A DNA stretch of 64,000 nt from Botryosphaeria dothidea (lineage: Eukaryota > Ascomycota > Dothideomycetes > Botryosphaeriales > Botryosphaeriaceae): assembly GCA_011503125.2 (NCBI GenBank), contig WWBZ02000051.1:2294001-2358000 (forward strand). Direction: 5' to 3'. A program made the position numbers and the translations under genes. Below the pieces are notes generated by a model. It saw only the letters and a program-made list of their open reading frames with translations. It made no database searches and was not told where the DNA came from. Below, one piece after another: positions 1-10,268 of this stretch (positions within the stretch are counted from its first letter, which is position 1; every line of letters begins with the position of its first letter).

Positions 1-1
1 G

Positions 2-505
2 CTTGAGGAAGGCGATGAGGGTAACGGCGGCGCCCGCTTCGAAGGCGCTCGCGGCTGGGAAGCCGCCATCGCCGCGGCCAACGAGGCAGACGCTCATGCT
101 GTTCAGGCCGCTGAAAATCCCGCTGCACCTCCTGCTCCGAACCAAAATAATCCCGCAATGCCACCCGCTCCAATGCCGCCCCGCGCCGACGTGGATCCGC
201 CCTTGATTGTGGCCATGAACCAGCTCAGGGTCGCGGGACCGCAGGACCAGCGTCGCCCTCATCCGAACCAGAATAATCGGGATGCTAACGCCAATCAGGC
301 TCGGCGCGCAGGACGTCCTGCTGGTGGGGATGGGGCGGATGGTGCTGGCGGCCGGCACGTGCGATTCCACGGCAACGCTCGGGTTGGACAGGATGATGCG
401 CTACAGCGTTTCCTGGCAGCTGCTCAGGCGGATGAAGAGGATGGATGGGATAGCGACGAGCTGGATGATAATGGAGACGGAGCGTGGGAGATTCCAGAGC
501 GGTGA
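2..505 (+). CDS. 3' end of a low-complexity protein, function unknown
   Basis: The reading frame is open from the left edge to a TGA at 503-505, so the gene starts outside the window. The visible 167 residues are rich in Ala, Asn, Pro, Gly and Asp, with repeated Asn-Gln-Asn groups, and end in an acidic tail (WDSDELDDNGDGAWEIPER). No domain is visible in this part. The continuous frame and the codon usage look coding, and the bias towards disorder suggests a tail after a folded domain that lies upstream. I do not recognise the family. Confidence 0.6.
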   Translation, partial: LEEGDEGNGGARFEGARGWEAAIAAANEADAHAVQAAENPAAPPAPNQNNPAMPPAPMPPRADVDPPLIVAMNQLRVAGPQDQRRPHPNQNNRDANANQARRAGRPAGGDGADGAGGRHVRFHGNARVGQDDALQRFLAAAQADEEDGWDSDELDDNGDGAWEIPER

Positions 506-1293
506 CTACATGGCAGGACAGATGGCGCGGTTGATCGTAATGGGCATCGAAGGTGATTTTGGTTGTCGCTTGCATTGCGCGGAGTTCTTTTGTCATTTTG
601 GAACATGGCATGCGGATGGTCAGCATGACCAGGTGTAGGGCGTTTATCCATGATTCCCACGGGACTTCAAGGACCTTCTTTATTTTTATTTTCATCTGTT
701 TGAGACGAAGAGCTCGTACATTTGCTTAGGTATAGTGAAGTAAATAACGGAGAATCTCACATGACCGTTCTGAGTTCACTGCTGAGTTCATACTTCTCTG
801 CTTACTTAAATAGTCACTAAAGCCCTGTGCGATAGTGCCCTTATGTGTTTGATCAGCGATCGCACCTTCAATGCTGTCGGCGACCTAGTATAATGGTAAG
901 GGCAACCCAAGATCAACTGTGAGAAGACTGGGACACTGAGTGCCGATACAGGATTGTGTGAGGGCAGAAAACGGCAGTGGTATTTCTAAGTTGGGTAATT
1001 GAAGAACCCCAACAGCACAGCTATCCATACAGACCTTTGAGGAGCTGATTGGCAGTCGTCGTGACGGAGAAGAAGAGGAAAAGACAAAAGACAAAACTTT
1101 TCATGGCAAGACACGAGCTCGCCGCCAACCTAGAACTCCCAAACACCTCAATGCCAAAAGCCGCAGCCTTGCTCACCTCCCCAACATCTCCCAGCATCCC
1201 GACCAGTACCTTCCTGCCAGCAAGGCAAGCAACTGAAAAGGGCAGACTGGGAGGCAATAGGGTCAATGAGCAAAGGCCTTGGCAACACCCCGC
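506..1293. other. Intergenic stretch, no gene seen
   Basis: This lies between two convergent genes, so it is probably two 3' UTRs. Short ORFs on both strands show no family resemblance. A tRNA-like D-arm string near 890 has no matching T-arm (see rejected items). Confidence 0.5.
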
Positions 1294-2040
1294 TCACAAA
1301 TCCCCAAACACCCGCAACACCTCCCTCAGCACCGCCTGAAGGACCTGCGAGTTCAACAACGACATCTCCAGATCCTCAGATGTCGTCCCCACCACCATCT
1401 TCACCACCTTCCTCGCCCTGGCCCACTGCCCCAACGCCCCCATGCTCTCTCCTCCTTTTCCGCGCTCCTCTCCCTCCTCTTCGTCCACCTCCACCCACAC
1501 CCCCCTCCCGTACAACCCCTCCCACAGTCCCTCCAGCTTCTCCGTCAAGAACGGCTCCACCACCCTCCTCCGCTTCGTCCGCCTCTCGTACTCCCCGTCA
1601 CGCCCTCCTTGCCAGTACGCACCCAGCCGGCTGCCGCCGCCGACCGTCCAGACGGCAGAAGACGGCGTCCAGGTCGGCACGCGCAGGCGCGCCGTCAGGA
1701 CCGGGCGGGGGATTGGTCCGCGCTTGCGCTTGCCCAGGGTGGAAGCCACGGTGGTGGTGGTGCTGCTGCTGACGCTGCCGCCGCCAGAGATGAAGGGGAC
1801 GGATGGGCCGAAGGAGGCGAAGGAGAAGAGGGGTGGTGCGTCGGGAAGGTTGTCATCGTCGTCGTCTTCTTCTTCTTCTTCTTCTTCTTCGTCGTCGTCG
1901 TCGTTGAAGTGGTGGTGGCGGTTGGTGGGTGCGACAGCGGCTGGAGGCGCTGAGGCGGAGAAGACGTTGTTGGTGGTGAAGGTGGCAGACCAGCTGCCGA
2001 GGGAGGGAGGGACTGAAGAGGAAAATCTGGAGGACCACAT
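1294..2040 (-). CDS. Hypothetical protein with long acidic tract
   Basis: A 248-residue single-exon ORF starts at an ATG (MWSSRFSS). Residues about 47-63 are an uninterrupted Asp/Glu run encoded by a GAA/GAC-type microsatellite. A basic cluster (GKRKRGPIPRP) at about 102-112 and another (RRTKRRRVVEPF) at about 151-162 look like nuclear localisation signals. The C-terminal 90 residues are predicted helical (EKLEGLWEGLYG, then SLLNSQVLQAVLREVLRVFGDL). This pattern of acidic N half, basic centre and helical C half suggests a nuclear protein, but I do not recognise a family. Neighbouring genes give no hint. The helical tail is the part most likely to be conserved. Confidence 0.6.
   Translation of the reverse strand: MWSSRFSSSVPPSLGSWSATFTTNNVFSASAPPAAVAPTNRHHHFNDDDDEEEEEEEEDDDDDNLPDAPPLFSFASFGPSVPFISGGGSVSSSTTTTVASTLGKRKRGPIPRPVLTARLRVPTWTPSSAVWTVGGGSRLGAYWQGGRDGEYERRTKRRRVVEPFLTEKLEGLWEGLYGRGVWVEVDEEEGEERGKGGESMGALGQWARARKVVKMVVGTTSEDLEMSLLNSQVLQAVLREVLRVFGDL
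1855..1903. repeat. TTC/GTC trinucleotide tract (GAA/GAC on coding strand)
   Basis: Near-perfect triplet repeat lying in frame within the acidic-tract gene. It encodes the Glu run flanked by Asp runs. Length variation here would change the acidic tract without a frameshift. Confidence 0.85.
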
Positions 2041-2675
2041 GATGGCGGTGTTCTTGTGGGGTGGATGGTTTGTGTTGTTTGGAGAGGAAGTCTAAAGATA
2101 GACAGGTGTCGATTTGGGTGAGGATGGGCTGATGAAAATGATGTGTGGTGGCTGAAGGGGAGAAGGACAGGAGTGGAACACGAAGAGCAAGAGAGATTTA
2201 ACAGCAAGTATCTTATTGTCATTATTGTGTATATTGTTCCTATTGTGTAACTGGCGGAAAAGAAGATCCGGAAGTGAAGACGAGTAGGATTTTCACTATT
2301 CACTTCGAAAAGCCGATCAGCTCAGACGAGACTGACATACTTTACATAGTGAATCTGCTATTTATAATGCAGAAGGTCATCTAAGCTTACCTTTTTTTTT
2401 TTCTAGAGAGCTAGACCATTACGTCGTCTCTCTACAATACTTTTATAGCGACCGATTCTTGACATTTCCCGAATAGGTAGTCCACGATATCCTCAAGCTG
2501 ATACGTGCATAAATCATTTCGGTTGGCCGAATGAGCTACATCAGTTTACCGAGGATTTCAAAGCGAGACGGCTTTGAAAATATATGAAGCAAGCATAGCG
2601 TGTGGTTTGTGGCCGCAACGGTCCTTGTGAAGATCGGTCCAGTATCAGCATCAAAGTGTATTCTTCATGTCCTTT
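2041..2675. other. Intergenic region, no gene seen
   Basis: Two genes on the minus strand flank it, so it should hold the promoter of the acidic-tract gene and the 3' UTR of SLD7. AT-richer than its surroundings, with a T run near 2390-2402. No credible ORF. Confidence 0.5.
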
Positions 2676-4262
2676 CTACCCGCCCTGCCTTCTTATTACA
2701 GGCGTATGTACCTTTCTCCCACCTAGGCCAATAGCAGTCCCAAAGGAGTCTCCCCTCTGCCCAAATGGACTACCCTCCGTCCCGGCAGTTGGCGTACCAA
2801 AAGGCTGCTTGCCCGCCGGCGTGACAGCCGCGCTCGAGTGTTCGACCGGTAGCGGCGCAACAAGCGGGTCAGTACAGAATATAGCCAGCAGCTTATCGAC
2901 GGTCTCCCGTAGCTGTTCCATATGTAGGGTGAGCAGCGCAGAGCCGATGTGATTACGCTGACAATAAAAACCCAGTTAGCTGCAGACCCAACTGCGGTCA
3001 TGGCAATTGAGAGAATGAAGCTACTCACCATTGCAAACACCGTCCCACGATACGCCTGATGATACACAAGCTTATACTCCTCATCCTTGGCCGCATCCTC
3101 CGGCGTCACCACCTCCTCCGCCCCCGCCATCGAGCCTTTCCTCCCAGTCTTCTTCCGCTGCTGCAACCCGTACATCCGCATGCCCGCCATCACCAACCTC
3201 GAAATAACATCCTTATTCCGCAACTCGACTGTCTGCTGGCCCTCCGCCTCGCCCGCCGCACTCCCCTCCGTCACGCTCGTCATGCGCGACAAGCCCGACG
3301 CCGACCGCTTCCCGCCCTCCGTTGCCGCTTTCCTCCCAATGATTGCATCTCCGCTCAAACTCGGCGACCGCGACAGTGGCCGCCCCTCCGACGACCCGGG
3401 CCGCGAGCCAGCCGCGCTCTTCGCGGGATCGAGGACATCCGAGACCGAGCGGCGATGCTGGAGCGGGAGAGACGGCGGAGCGGTGATGAGCTTGGCGGAA
3501 GCGGAAGCGGAAGCGGCGGCGGCAGAGATGCCCTCGCCACCCTTGCGACGGGCACGCTTGCGCCGCTCGGTGGCTTCGTCGAAGAGGGAGGAGACGCTTT
3601 GGCGCTTGCGGGTGTGCTGGTGGTGCGTCTCGTTGGGGTCGGGGAAGAGCGGTGGGAGAAATTCGGCGGTGATGGAGAGGGGGTCGGAGTCAGAAGGGAC
3701 TGGGAGTTGAGGGGAGAGCGGAGGAGTGGTGACGGCGGGGAGCTTGTGGAGGAGGTCTGAGGAGAGGGGGAGCGCTTTGATTGTGACGGCGGTGGTGGCA
3801 TCTGTCGGAGATGATGTTGGATTTGCTGATACGTCTGAGATGGCTGCGTAGAAGAGGATCTCTGTGATAGCGGGGCTTGATGTGCTGTTGGGTCCTTGGT
3901 GGATTTCAATCAGGATACCGATGGGGGATTGCGCAGTGGAGGTCTGCTGCCACCATGGCTCTGCGTCTTTCTCTGGGACATGACCGCCGAGTAGTAGGGC
4001 GCTGAACCACTCTTGGGTTGCATCGGACTGCGAATACACGTCTAAAGATGGGCCAACGGCGAGATATAGTGGGATGCGTGCGACGTCAACCACCGCCAGA
4101 AAGCGGAGCGAGATGCAGTCGAGGGATGGTGCTGGACCTCGCGCCGCGACGAGCTCAACGTCTGCAGAGAATTTTAGTCATTTCTGGATGCTCAGGAGGG
4201 AACCACGCACTCTGTATGGCGCCGCTGCCTGGAAGCTCGATATCGCCCCGCCAGACGTCCAT
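2676..4262 (-). CDS. SLD7: Sld7-like DNA replication initiation protein
   Basis: Three exons: 4262-4211, 4161-3029, 2957-2676, giving 488 residues with frames intact across both introns (4210-4162 and 3028-2958). The start is the ATG of MDVWRGDIELPG. The N-terminal block (about 1-150, with VDVARIPLYLAVG) and a C-terminal block (about 325-440, with ELRNKDVISRLVMAGMRMYG and YKLVYHQAYRGTVFAM, continuing across intron 2) match what I know of fungal Sld7, often annotated as mitochondrial morphogenesis protein SLD7. Between them lies about 180 residues of Ser/Ala-rich linker with basic clusters. In yeast Sld7 binds Sld3 and helps load Cdc45 at origins in S phase. An MCB element sits just upstream. 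The assignment rests on recognised motifs, not a search. Confidence 0.72.
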
Positions 4263-4331
4263 GGTCGAGCAAGATTAAGGACGGTGTGTTGCCGTGTCTG
4301 ACGTCGAAGGATTTGGTCGACGCGACGCGCG

Positions 4332-4337
4332 ACGCGT
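4332..4337. promoter_or_regulatory. MCB (ACGCGT) element upstream of SLD7
   Basis: ACGCGT lies inside an extended GACGCGTC palindrome, preceded by further GACGCG copies (from about 4318). It is about 70 bp upstream of the SLD7 ATG and downstream of the permease stop, so only SLD7 can use it as a promoter. ACGCGT is the binding site of the MBF G1/S factor in yeasts; use here is inferred. Confidence 0.5.
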
Positions 4338-4450
4338 CTCAGAATCCGCGATCACATGATGCATTTGGCTACCTCATTGAGCACCTCCCGGCACTTAATA
4401 TATCATGTTTCTTGCATTAAACTACACATTCATTCAGAGGTGTTTTCGAA

Positions 4451-6322
4451 CTATGAGGATCCCCAGCGCTTCCAAAACTTCCACCCGCCCTTCTCTCCCC
4501 TTTCCCGTCTGCTCCCTATTCTCCACCAGTAAATCGGCACGCCGGCCAGAATAAAAGCAAGCACAATAAGCGTTTGAATCGGCTCTGCAATGACCGCCCT
4601 GCTGACAAGGAACAAGCTCACGCAACAGAAAATTATCGGCGTGGTGATCCAAGTCTTGTACGGTCTCTCCAGCTCCGGCTCCCTCACTCTCAACACAATT
4701 AAGCCCAAGACAGTAAAGAAGTAGAACGTGTAGCCCGCAACGCCGTAGAACGTAACAAGCGTGTCGAACTCGCCAATTATGACGTAGATGGCGGTCAGAC
4801 TGGCGTTGAGCAACATTGCGTTGATGGGCGTGAAAAATACGCCAACGTCGTCTGAAATCATACGCGCAAAGCGTCCAGCTTGACGGCCTCCTCTATTACC
4901 TAGGCGCACGGCAGTCCTCTTGCCGACACCAATCTTGCCAAAAACCTCAGGCAGGTAGCCCTCCTTGCCAGCCGCATAAACCAGCCTTCCGCTTGTAAAA
5001 GTTGTCGCGTTCAACGCACCAAAACAGCTGCCTCCGACAGCGAGGGCGAGGATGAGAGATCCAATAGGTCCGAGCACTTGTGATCCGAACGCAATAGCGA
5101 CAGTGTTGCTGGATTCGATCGTCGCAGACGGGAGAACGAGGAAATATGCGACGTTCGCGAGAAGGTAACTGAGAATTACGAGAGGAAGGGAGGTATGAAT
5201 CACCCGCGGGAGATCGCGCGCAGGATTCACGAACTCGCCCGTCACATAATTAACCTATTTCTAATCAGCACAGAGAGGGCTCGGATAATACGGAGAACTT
5301 ACGTTGTCCCAGCCGTCAAACGCCCACAATCCTGCGTATAGGGCGACGGCCAAATTGGAAATGTTTTCGTTGGTGCCATCGAACCATCCCTTGGATTTCC
5401 AGTCATCGCTTGCATTTCCTTTCCATGACCAACCAGTGGCCGCGACCACAATACCAGTAATCGTAACTCCGAGCAATGCGACAAATTTCAAGAACATGAA
5501 GAAGTCGGCGCTCCTAGTGCCGAGCTTGGTAGAAACGCAATTGAGGAATGTGACCAGGATTAGGCCACCCAGCGCAACACCTTTGTTAAGCCAGAAGCTG
5601 ATTTCCATAGCGTCCGGTCCGATGACGGCGCGTACGCAGTATTCTCCGAAGATGATGGCGATGATGGCAGCCGAACCAGGCTTCAGGACCATGATAGCGC
5701 ACCATGTGAAGAGGAATCCGGCCCATTCGCCGAAAATCTTGGACAAGTAGACCTGAGCGCCTCCGTTCAGCGGAATGGCACCTCCCAACTCCGCGTAACT
5801 CGCCGCGCCAGTCCAGGCCAGCACACCCGCGATAACCCAGATTATAAGGGCGGCACCCGGCGACCCGGCATTGGCGTTGACCTGGCTCGGTGAGGAGAAG
5901 ATGCCTGAGCCGATGATCAGGCCAATAACCAGCGACAGGCCGTTGAGGTAGGTCAACGACTTGTGCTTCTCCAGCGACCCGCCATGGAGCGCGTTTGTAG
6001 AATCGAAGTCTGTGGTCGAAGGCGCGCCCAGGGCAGTGTATCCGCCGGCAGTGGTCGACAAAGGGAAGAGGTTCGACGCGAAGTCAAAGGCGGAAGAGAC
6101 AGAGTAGGAACGGCCATGGCGGCCCAAACTGGCGGGGTTCTGCTCATTGAGAGGGTCTTCTTCGTCGAGCGACAGGCGACGCGACGATGCGGCACCCGAT
6201 TCCGAGGAGAGGGAACTTCGGCGTGAGGGTTGTGACGAAGAAGCCAGGGAGGCTAGCTCGAGCGAGTCGCGGAGGGGTTCGCGGGTGGAGAGGTTGGCGT
6301 AGCCGCCGGTCGCGGGAGACAT
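4451..6322 (-). CDS. LAT/MUP1-type amino-acid permease
   Basis: Exons 6322-5303 and 5254-4451 join in phase 0 across a 48-bp intron (GTAAGT...AAATAG), giving about 607 residues. A Ser-rich cytosolic tail of about 120 residues precedes a 12-TM APC-superfamily core. It begins at SLTYLNGLSLVIGLIIGSGI, the glycine-rich TM1 motif for substrate binding, and includes GAASYAELGGAIPLNGGAQ and VNYVTGEFVNPARDLPR. This arrangement is typical of fungal L-type or high-affinity methionine permeases of the plasma membrane. The exact substrate cannot be read off. A segment near 4915-4850 (AVRLGNRGG...MISDD) does not look like permease and could be an unspliced 48-bp in-frame intron. It diverges from the mitochondrial LeuRS gene. 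Confidence 0.85.
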
Positions 6323-6628
6323 GGCGGGCTCGGGAGATGGTGGTGGGAGAGGAGGGCTAGCTGTGTCGCGGACAGCGCAGAGCCATGCTCGTCGGGGAGA
6401 GGAAAGTGGTAGTGTTTAATTCGAGGGCAGAGCGCAACTTGTGCACTTGGCGCAGGGGAACTTGGACAGTGATTGACGCGCCGAAGCTCAACTAGCGCCC
6501 GGGCCGAGACGCGCCCGGAGCTTGACGTTTTTTGTCCACCGCCCTCGTGCTACCTCTCCCGACCTGACCGACTCTATGCGCACGCGCACCGCAATGCTCC
6601 GCTGACGTCGCGCCACCCCCGACAGCCG
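6323..6628. promoter_or_regulatory. Divergent promoter: permease / mitochondrial LeuRS
   Basis: 306 bp between the two start codons, GC-rich, no clear TATA box. An ORF extends upstream of the LeuRS ATG but lacks an ATG, so it is probably leader. Confidence 0.5.
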
Positions 6629-9600
6629 ATGAAGGGCCTCAATGCGTTTGCGACCGGCCTGCGACCGCCTCAACGGCTGCTGCCCCCGCTGAGCGCCCGC
6701 GCCGTCTTCCTCCGCACCGCTTCCACCCAGCCAGAGCGTCTCGACTTCCAGGCAATTGACGCGAAATGGCGCCAGCGATGGGCAACCGCTGCTGCAAATG
6801 CTTCGACTACCAAGCCAATGGCCAGCCGTCCCAATGCCTACGTCCTCCCCATGTTCCCGTATCCGTCCGGTACTCTTCATCTCGGCCATCTCCGCGTATA
6901 CACAATTTCCGACGTCCTCGCACGCTTCAAGCACATGCAGGGTCACGATGTGATACATCCAATGGGTTGGGATGCCTTCGGTCTGCCTGCTGAGAATGCA
7001 GCTATCGAGAGAGGCATTGATCCTGCGGATTGGACTATTTCCAACATCGCCAAGATGAAGGAACAATTACAGGGAATGAATGGCCGCTGGGACTGGGATA
7101 GGGTACGTCGGGGCCTGGTCATGCTCCGTACATACATAGCTAATGAAGACTCTTTTTCCATCAGGAATTTATGACCTGTGACGCCGCCTTCTACAAGCAT
7201 ACCCAGCGTCTCTTTCTTTTGCTGCACGAACGCGGTTTAGCATACCGGGCCAAATCTCTTGTCAATTGGGATCCTGTCGAGAAGACTGTCCTCGCCAATG
7301 AACAGGTAAGACATACAGAATGCTCATTGGGACGTCTCTAACATAACTAGGTCGATGCCAATGGCAAGTCGTGGAGGTCCGGTGCTCAGGTTGAGAAGCT
7401 TCACTTGGAGCAGTGGTTCCTCCGAATCACCGACTTTAAGGAAGATATTCTCAACGATCTGGAGCTTCTGGCCAAGAATGATCGTTGGCCGGAACACGTT
7501 CTGTCTATGCAGAAAAATTGGCTCGGCAAATCGAAAGGTTCCAAGCTACACTTCAAGCTCGAAAGTTCCCCGGAAGCGAAATTCCTGGCAGATATTGAGG
7601 TCTTTACCACCCGCGCAGATACTCTTTTTGGCGTGCAGTATATCGCTTTGTCCTTGAACCATCCTCTCGCCCAGGAAAAGGCCAAGTGCCACCCAGGTCT
7701 GCAGAAATTTCTGGAGGAAGCTGTAAACTTTCCGAAAGACTCAAAAGCTGGCTATCTTCTTCCTGGAGTTTACGCCATCAATCCTGCATTCGACTTCGCG
7801 ACGGCAGAGACGAAAGTCCAGGACCCACTTCCCGTCTACGTGGCACCATATGTCTTAGACGACTACGGATCGGGAGCTGTCATGGGTGTACCCGGCCATG
7901 ATACTCGAGACCACGCGTTTTGGAAGAAGAACCAGGAAAGCACCCCTGTCATCACAGTCGTTGGTCCGGAGAACAGCGACTCTTCAAACTCCACGCTATC
8001 CAGCAAAGATGAAGCGTTTGTCCATAAGGGAAAACTGACTAAAGCATGCGGCCTGTTTAAGGATCTCTCATCCGACGATGCAATTGAAACCATTGTCAGA
8101 GAGCTGCAAAAGAAAGGCCAACAAGCAGAACACGTCGATAACTGGCGTCTCCGTGACTGGCTCATAAGTCGTCAGAGGTACTGGGGAACGCCAATTCCGA
8201 TCATCCATTGTGATTCCTGCGGCCCGATTCCTGTGCCAGAGTCAGACCTTCCTGTGGAGCTTCCAAAACTGAAGTCCGGTCACATGCTTGGTAAAGGAGG
8301 CAACCCTCTCGCTGAAATCCCAGAGTTTGTCAACACGACCTGTCCCAACTGCCACAACCCCGCCAAACGTGAAACGGATACAATGGACACATTCATGGAT
8401 TCCTCTTGGTACTTCTTCCGGTTTGCAGATCCGCACAATGAGAATGCACCCATCGCTGCTGAAGTTTCAAATTCTCGTCTCCCAGTCGATATCTACATCG
8501 GTGGCGTTGAACATGCCATTCTTCACCTCCTCTACGCACGATTCATATCGAAGTTCCTCTCCACTACTCCTCTGTGGCCAAGTGGAGGAGGACCAGATAA
8601 TAAAGGCGAACCATTCAGAAAACTAATTACCCAGGGCATGGTACACGGAAAGACTTACACCGATCCTGAATCTGGCCGTTTCCTTAAACCCGAAGAAGTC
8701 GATCTCACGAACCCATCCAAGCCAGTCATCAAGGAGACTGGCGAGACTCCCAACATTAGCTTCGAAAAGATGTCGAAGAGCAAGTACAATGGCGTTGACC
8801 CTGGCGAATGCATCACCAAATACGGTGCAGACGCGACTCGCGCTCACATGCTTTTCCAAGCTCCTGTCACCGAGGTCCTCGAATGGGATGAGGGCAAGAT
8901 TACCGGTATTCAGCGATGGCTGCAAAGAGTCTGGCGCGTCACCCAGCGAGCCAGTGGAATGAAAACGCCCACGGACTTCCGTAATCGCAAGCTCAAGGAC
9001 GTAGAAATCGCAGACGACATGACTCTGGCCACCCACCAGACAATCAAATCCGTCACAACCTCGCTGTCGCTGACCTATTCGCTCAACACGGTCATCTCCG
9101 ACCTCACCAAACTCACGAACACACTCGACAGCCTCTACACCAAGGCCGAGACCGAAAACATCCTCGCGGACACCGCTGCAGCAACCTACTTCGCTCAATC
9201 CTACCGCCGCAGCGTCAAATGCCTCCTCACGATGCTCGCCCCCATCTGCCCGGCCTTCGCCGAAGAGTGCTGGGAAGTCCTCCAGCTGGCCCTCTCGTCC
9301 GAACGCCCGCACGCGACGGCAACGAGCAGCACGAGCATCTTCGACCAGTCCTTCCCCGGGCACAGCGATGACCTCATCGCCGCCCTCCAGCGCCGCGGCA
9401 TCGTCACCGCCGTCCAGGTCAACGGCAAGCTCGCCTTCACCCTCGACCTGCCCGCCCCGCCCGACCACCTCCTCGCCGCGCACAACCGGAATGAGAGACA
9501 CGAGCCTGTCGAGCTCCTCCCGGCGCACGGTTTGCCGACGGAGCATTTCGTCAAGACGGGGCTCGAAGCTTGGTTCGCCGCGCACGTCTTCGCGTCGCTG

Positions 9601-9888
9601 CGAGGCGCGCGCCTGTTCGGCGAGGGCGGCCGGTTTGACCAGCTCCATCCGCAGAAAAGGATCTCGAAGGTTGTGGTCGTGAAGGGGGGTGAGACGGTGA
9701 ACTTCGTGTTGCCGCGGGTGACGCGGAAGAGCGTGAAGGCCAAGGAAGAAAAGGTGATAAGGAAGCTGCAGATGGAAGAGAAATTGGAGAGGGAAAGGGG
9801 GAAGTCTTCGATTGGGGACCAGTACGTGGAGATGGCGAGGAAGATCAGGAATGAATGGCAGCGATTTGAGAAGGGCGGAACTGAATGA
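6629..9888 (+). CDS. NAM2: Leucyl-tRNA synthetase, mitochondrial
   Basis: Exons 6629-7102, 7165-7305 and 7351-9888 give 1050 residues. The N-terminus ([20 protein letters not shown]) is Arg/Ala-rich and acid-free, a good mitochondrial targeting signal, so the first in-frame ATG is taken as start. Class I synthetase signatures are present: HLGH (HIGH motif) at 84-87 within [15 protein letters not shown], and KMSKS at about 678-682. The CP1 editing domain lies between ([12 protein letters not shown], then [11 protein letters not shown], with the conserved editing aspartate). The anticodon-binding region follows ([19 protein letters not shown]). The bacterial-type architecture fits the organellar enzyme. 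It charges mitochondrial tRNA-Leu; the yeast homologue also helps splice group I introns, which is not assumed here. It is convergent with the helicase gene. Confidence 0.96.
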
Positions 9889-10268
9889 GTAGATCTGTGG
9901 TGTACAAAAAGAGAGCGTGTTTTCGCATTGTAGGATTAAGATGTACATGAATCTCCGTAGAACAAATGTTTTGTCACTCCATTGGTTAAACCCCAAGTTC
10001 TCGTTTTCCATGATCATATTATCATGCATGTCCATTCCTAGCGTCTATGAGTTTATCCCGGGCGACTATTAGTAGCGACGTCCTTGGATAAGCACAAATA
10101 CGTGAAAAGTTGAAGTATTTGTCCGGATACAAGTGTACTATATTTCAATCAATGAGGCACAATCTTTGAATGCTCTTCAGAGGCTGCATCATTCTGCATT
10201 TTCAAAGACTCTCAAAGATTTGCATTTTACACAACCCCTTCACATCTTTTAACATTTCCAGGCCAACC
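9889..10268. other. Convergent 3' UTR interval
   Basis: Lies between the stops of LeuRS and the DEAH helicase. AT-rich, no gene; expected to hold both polyadenylation regions. Confidence 0.55.

Noticed and set aside
880..965. tRNA-like D-arm string (TAGTATAATGGTAAG)
   Set aside because: No GGTTCRANNCC T-arm at the right distance and no acceptor-stem pairing; no tRNA called.
6473..6628. Upstream extension of LeuRS
   Set aside because: Open frame but begins at TTG and contains no ATG before 6629; the targeting peptide starts at the 6629 ATG.
8623..10035. 470-codon minus-strand ORF opposite LeuRS
   Set aside because: Lies antisense to a certain gene; its Arg/Val/Asp-rich text is what the complementary frame of LeuRS codons yields.
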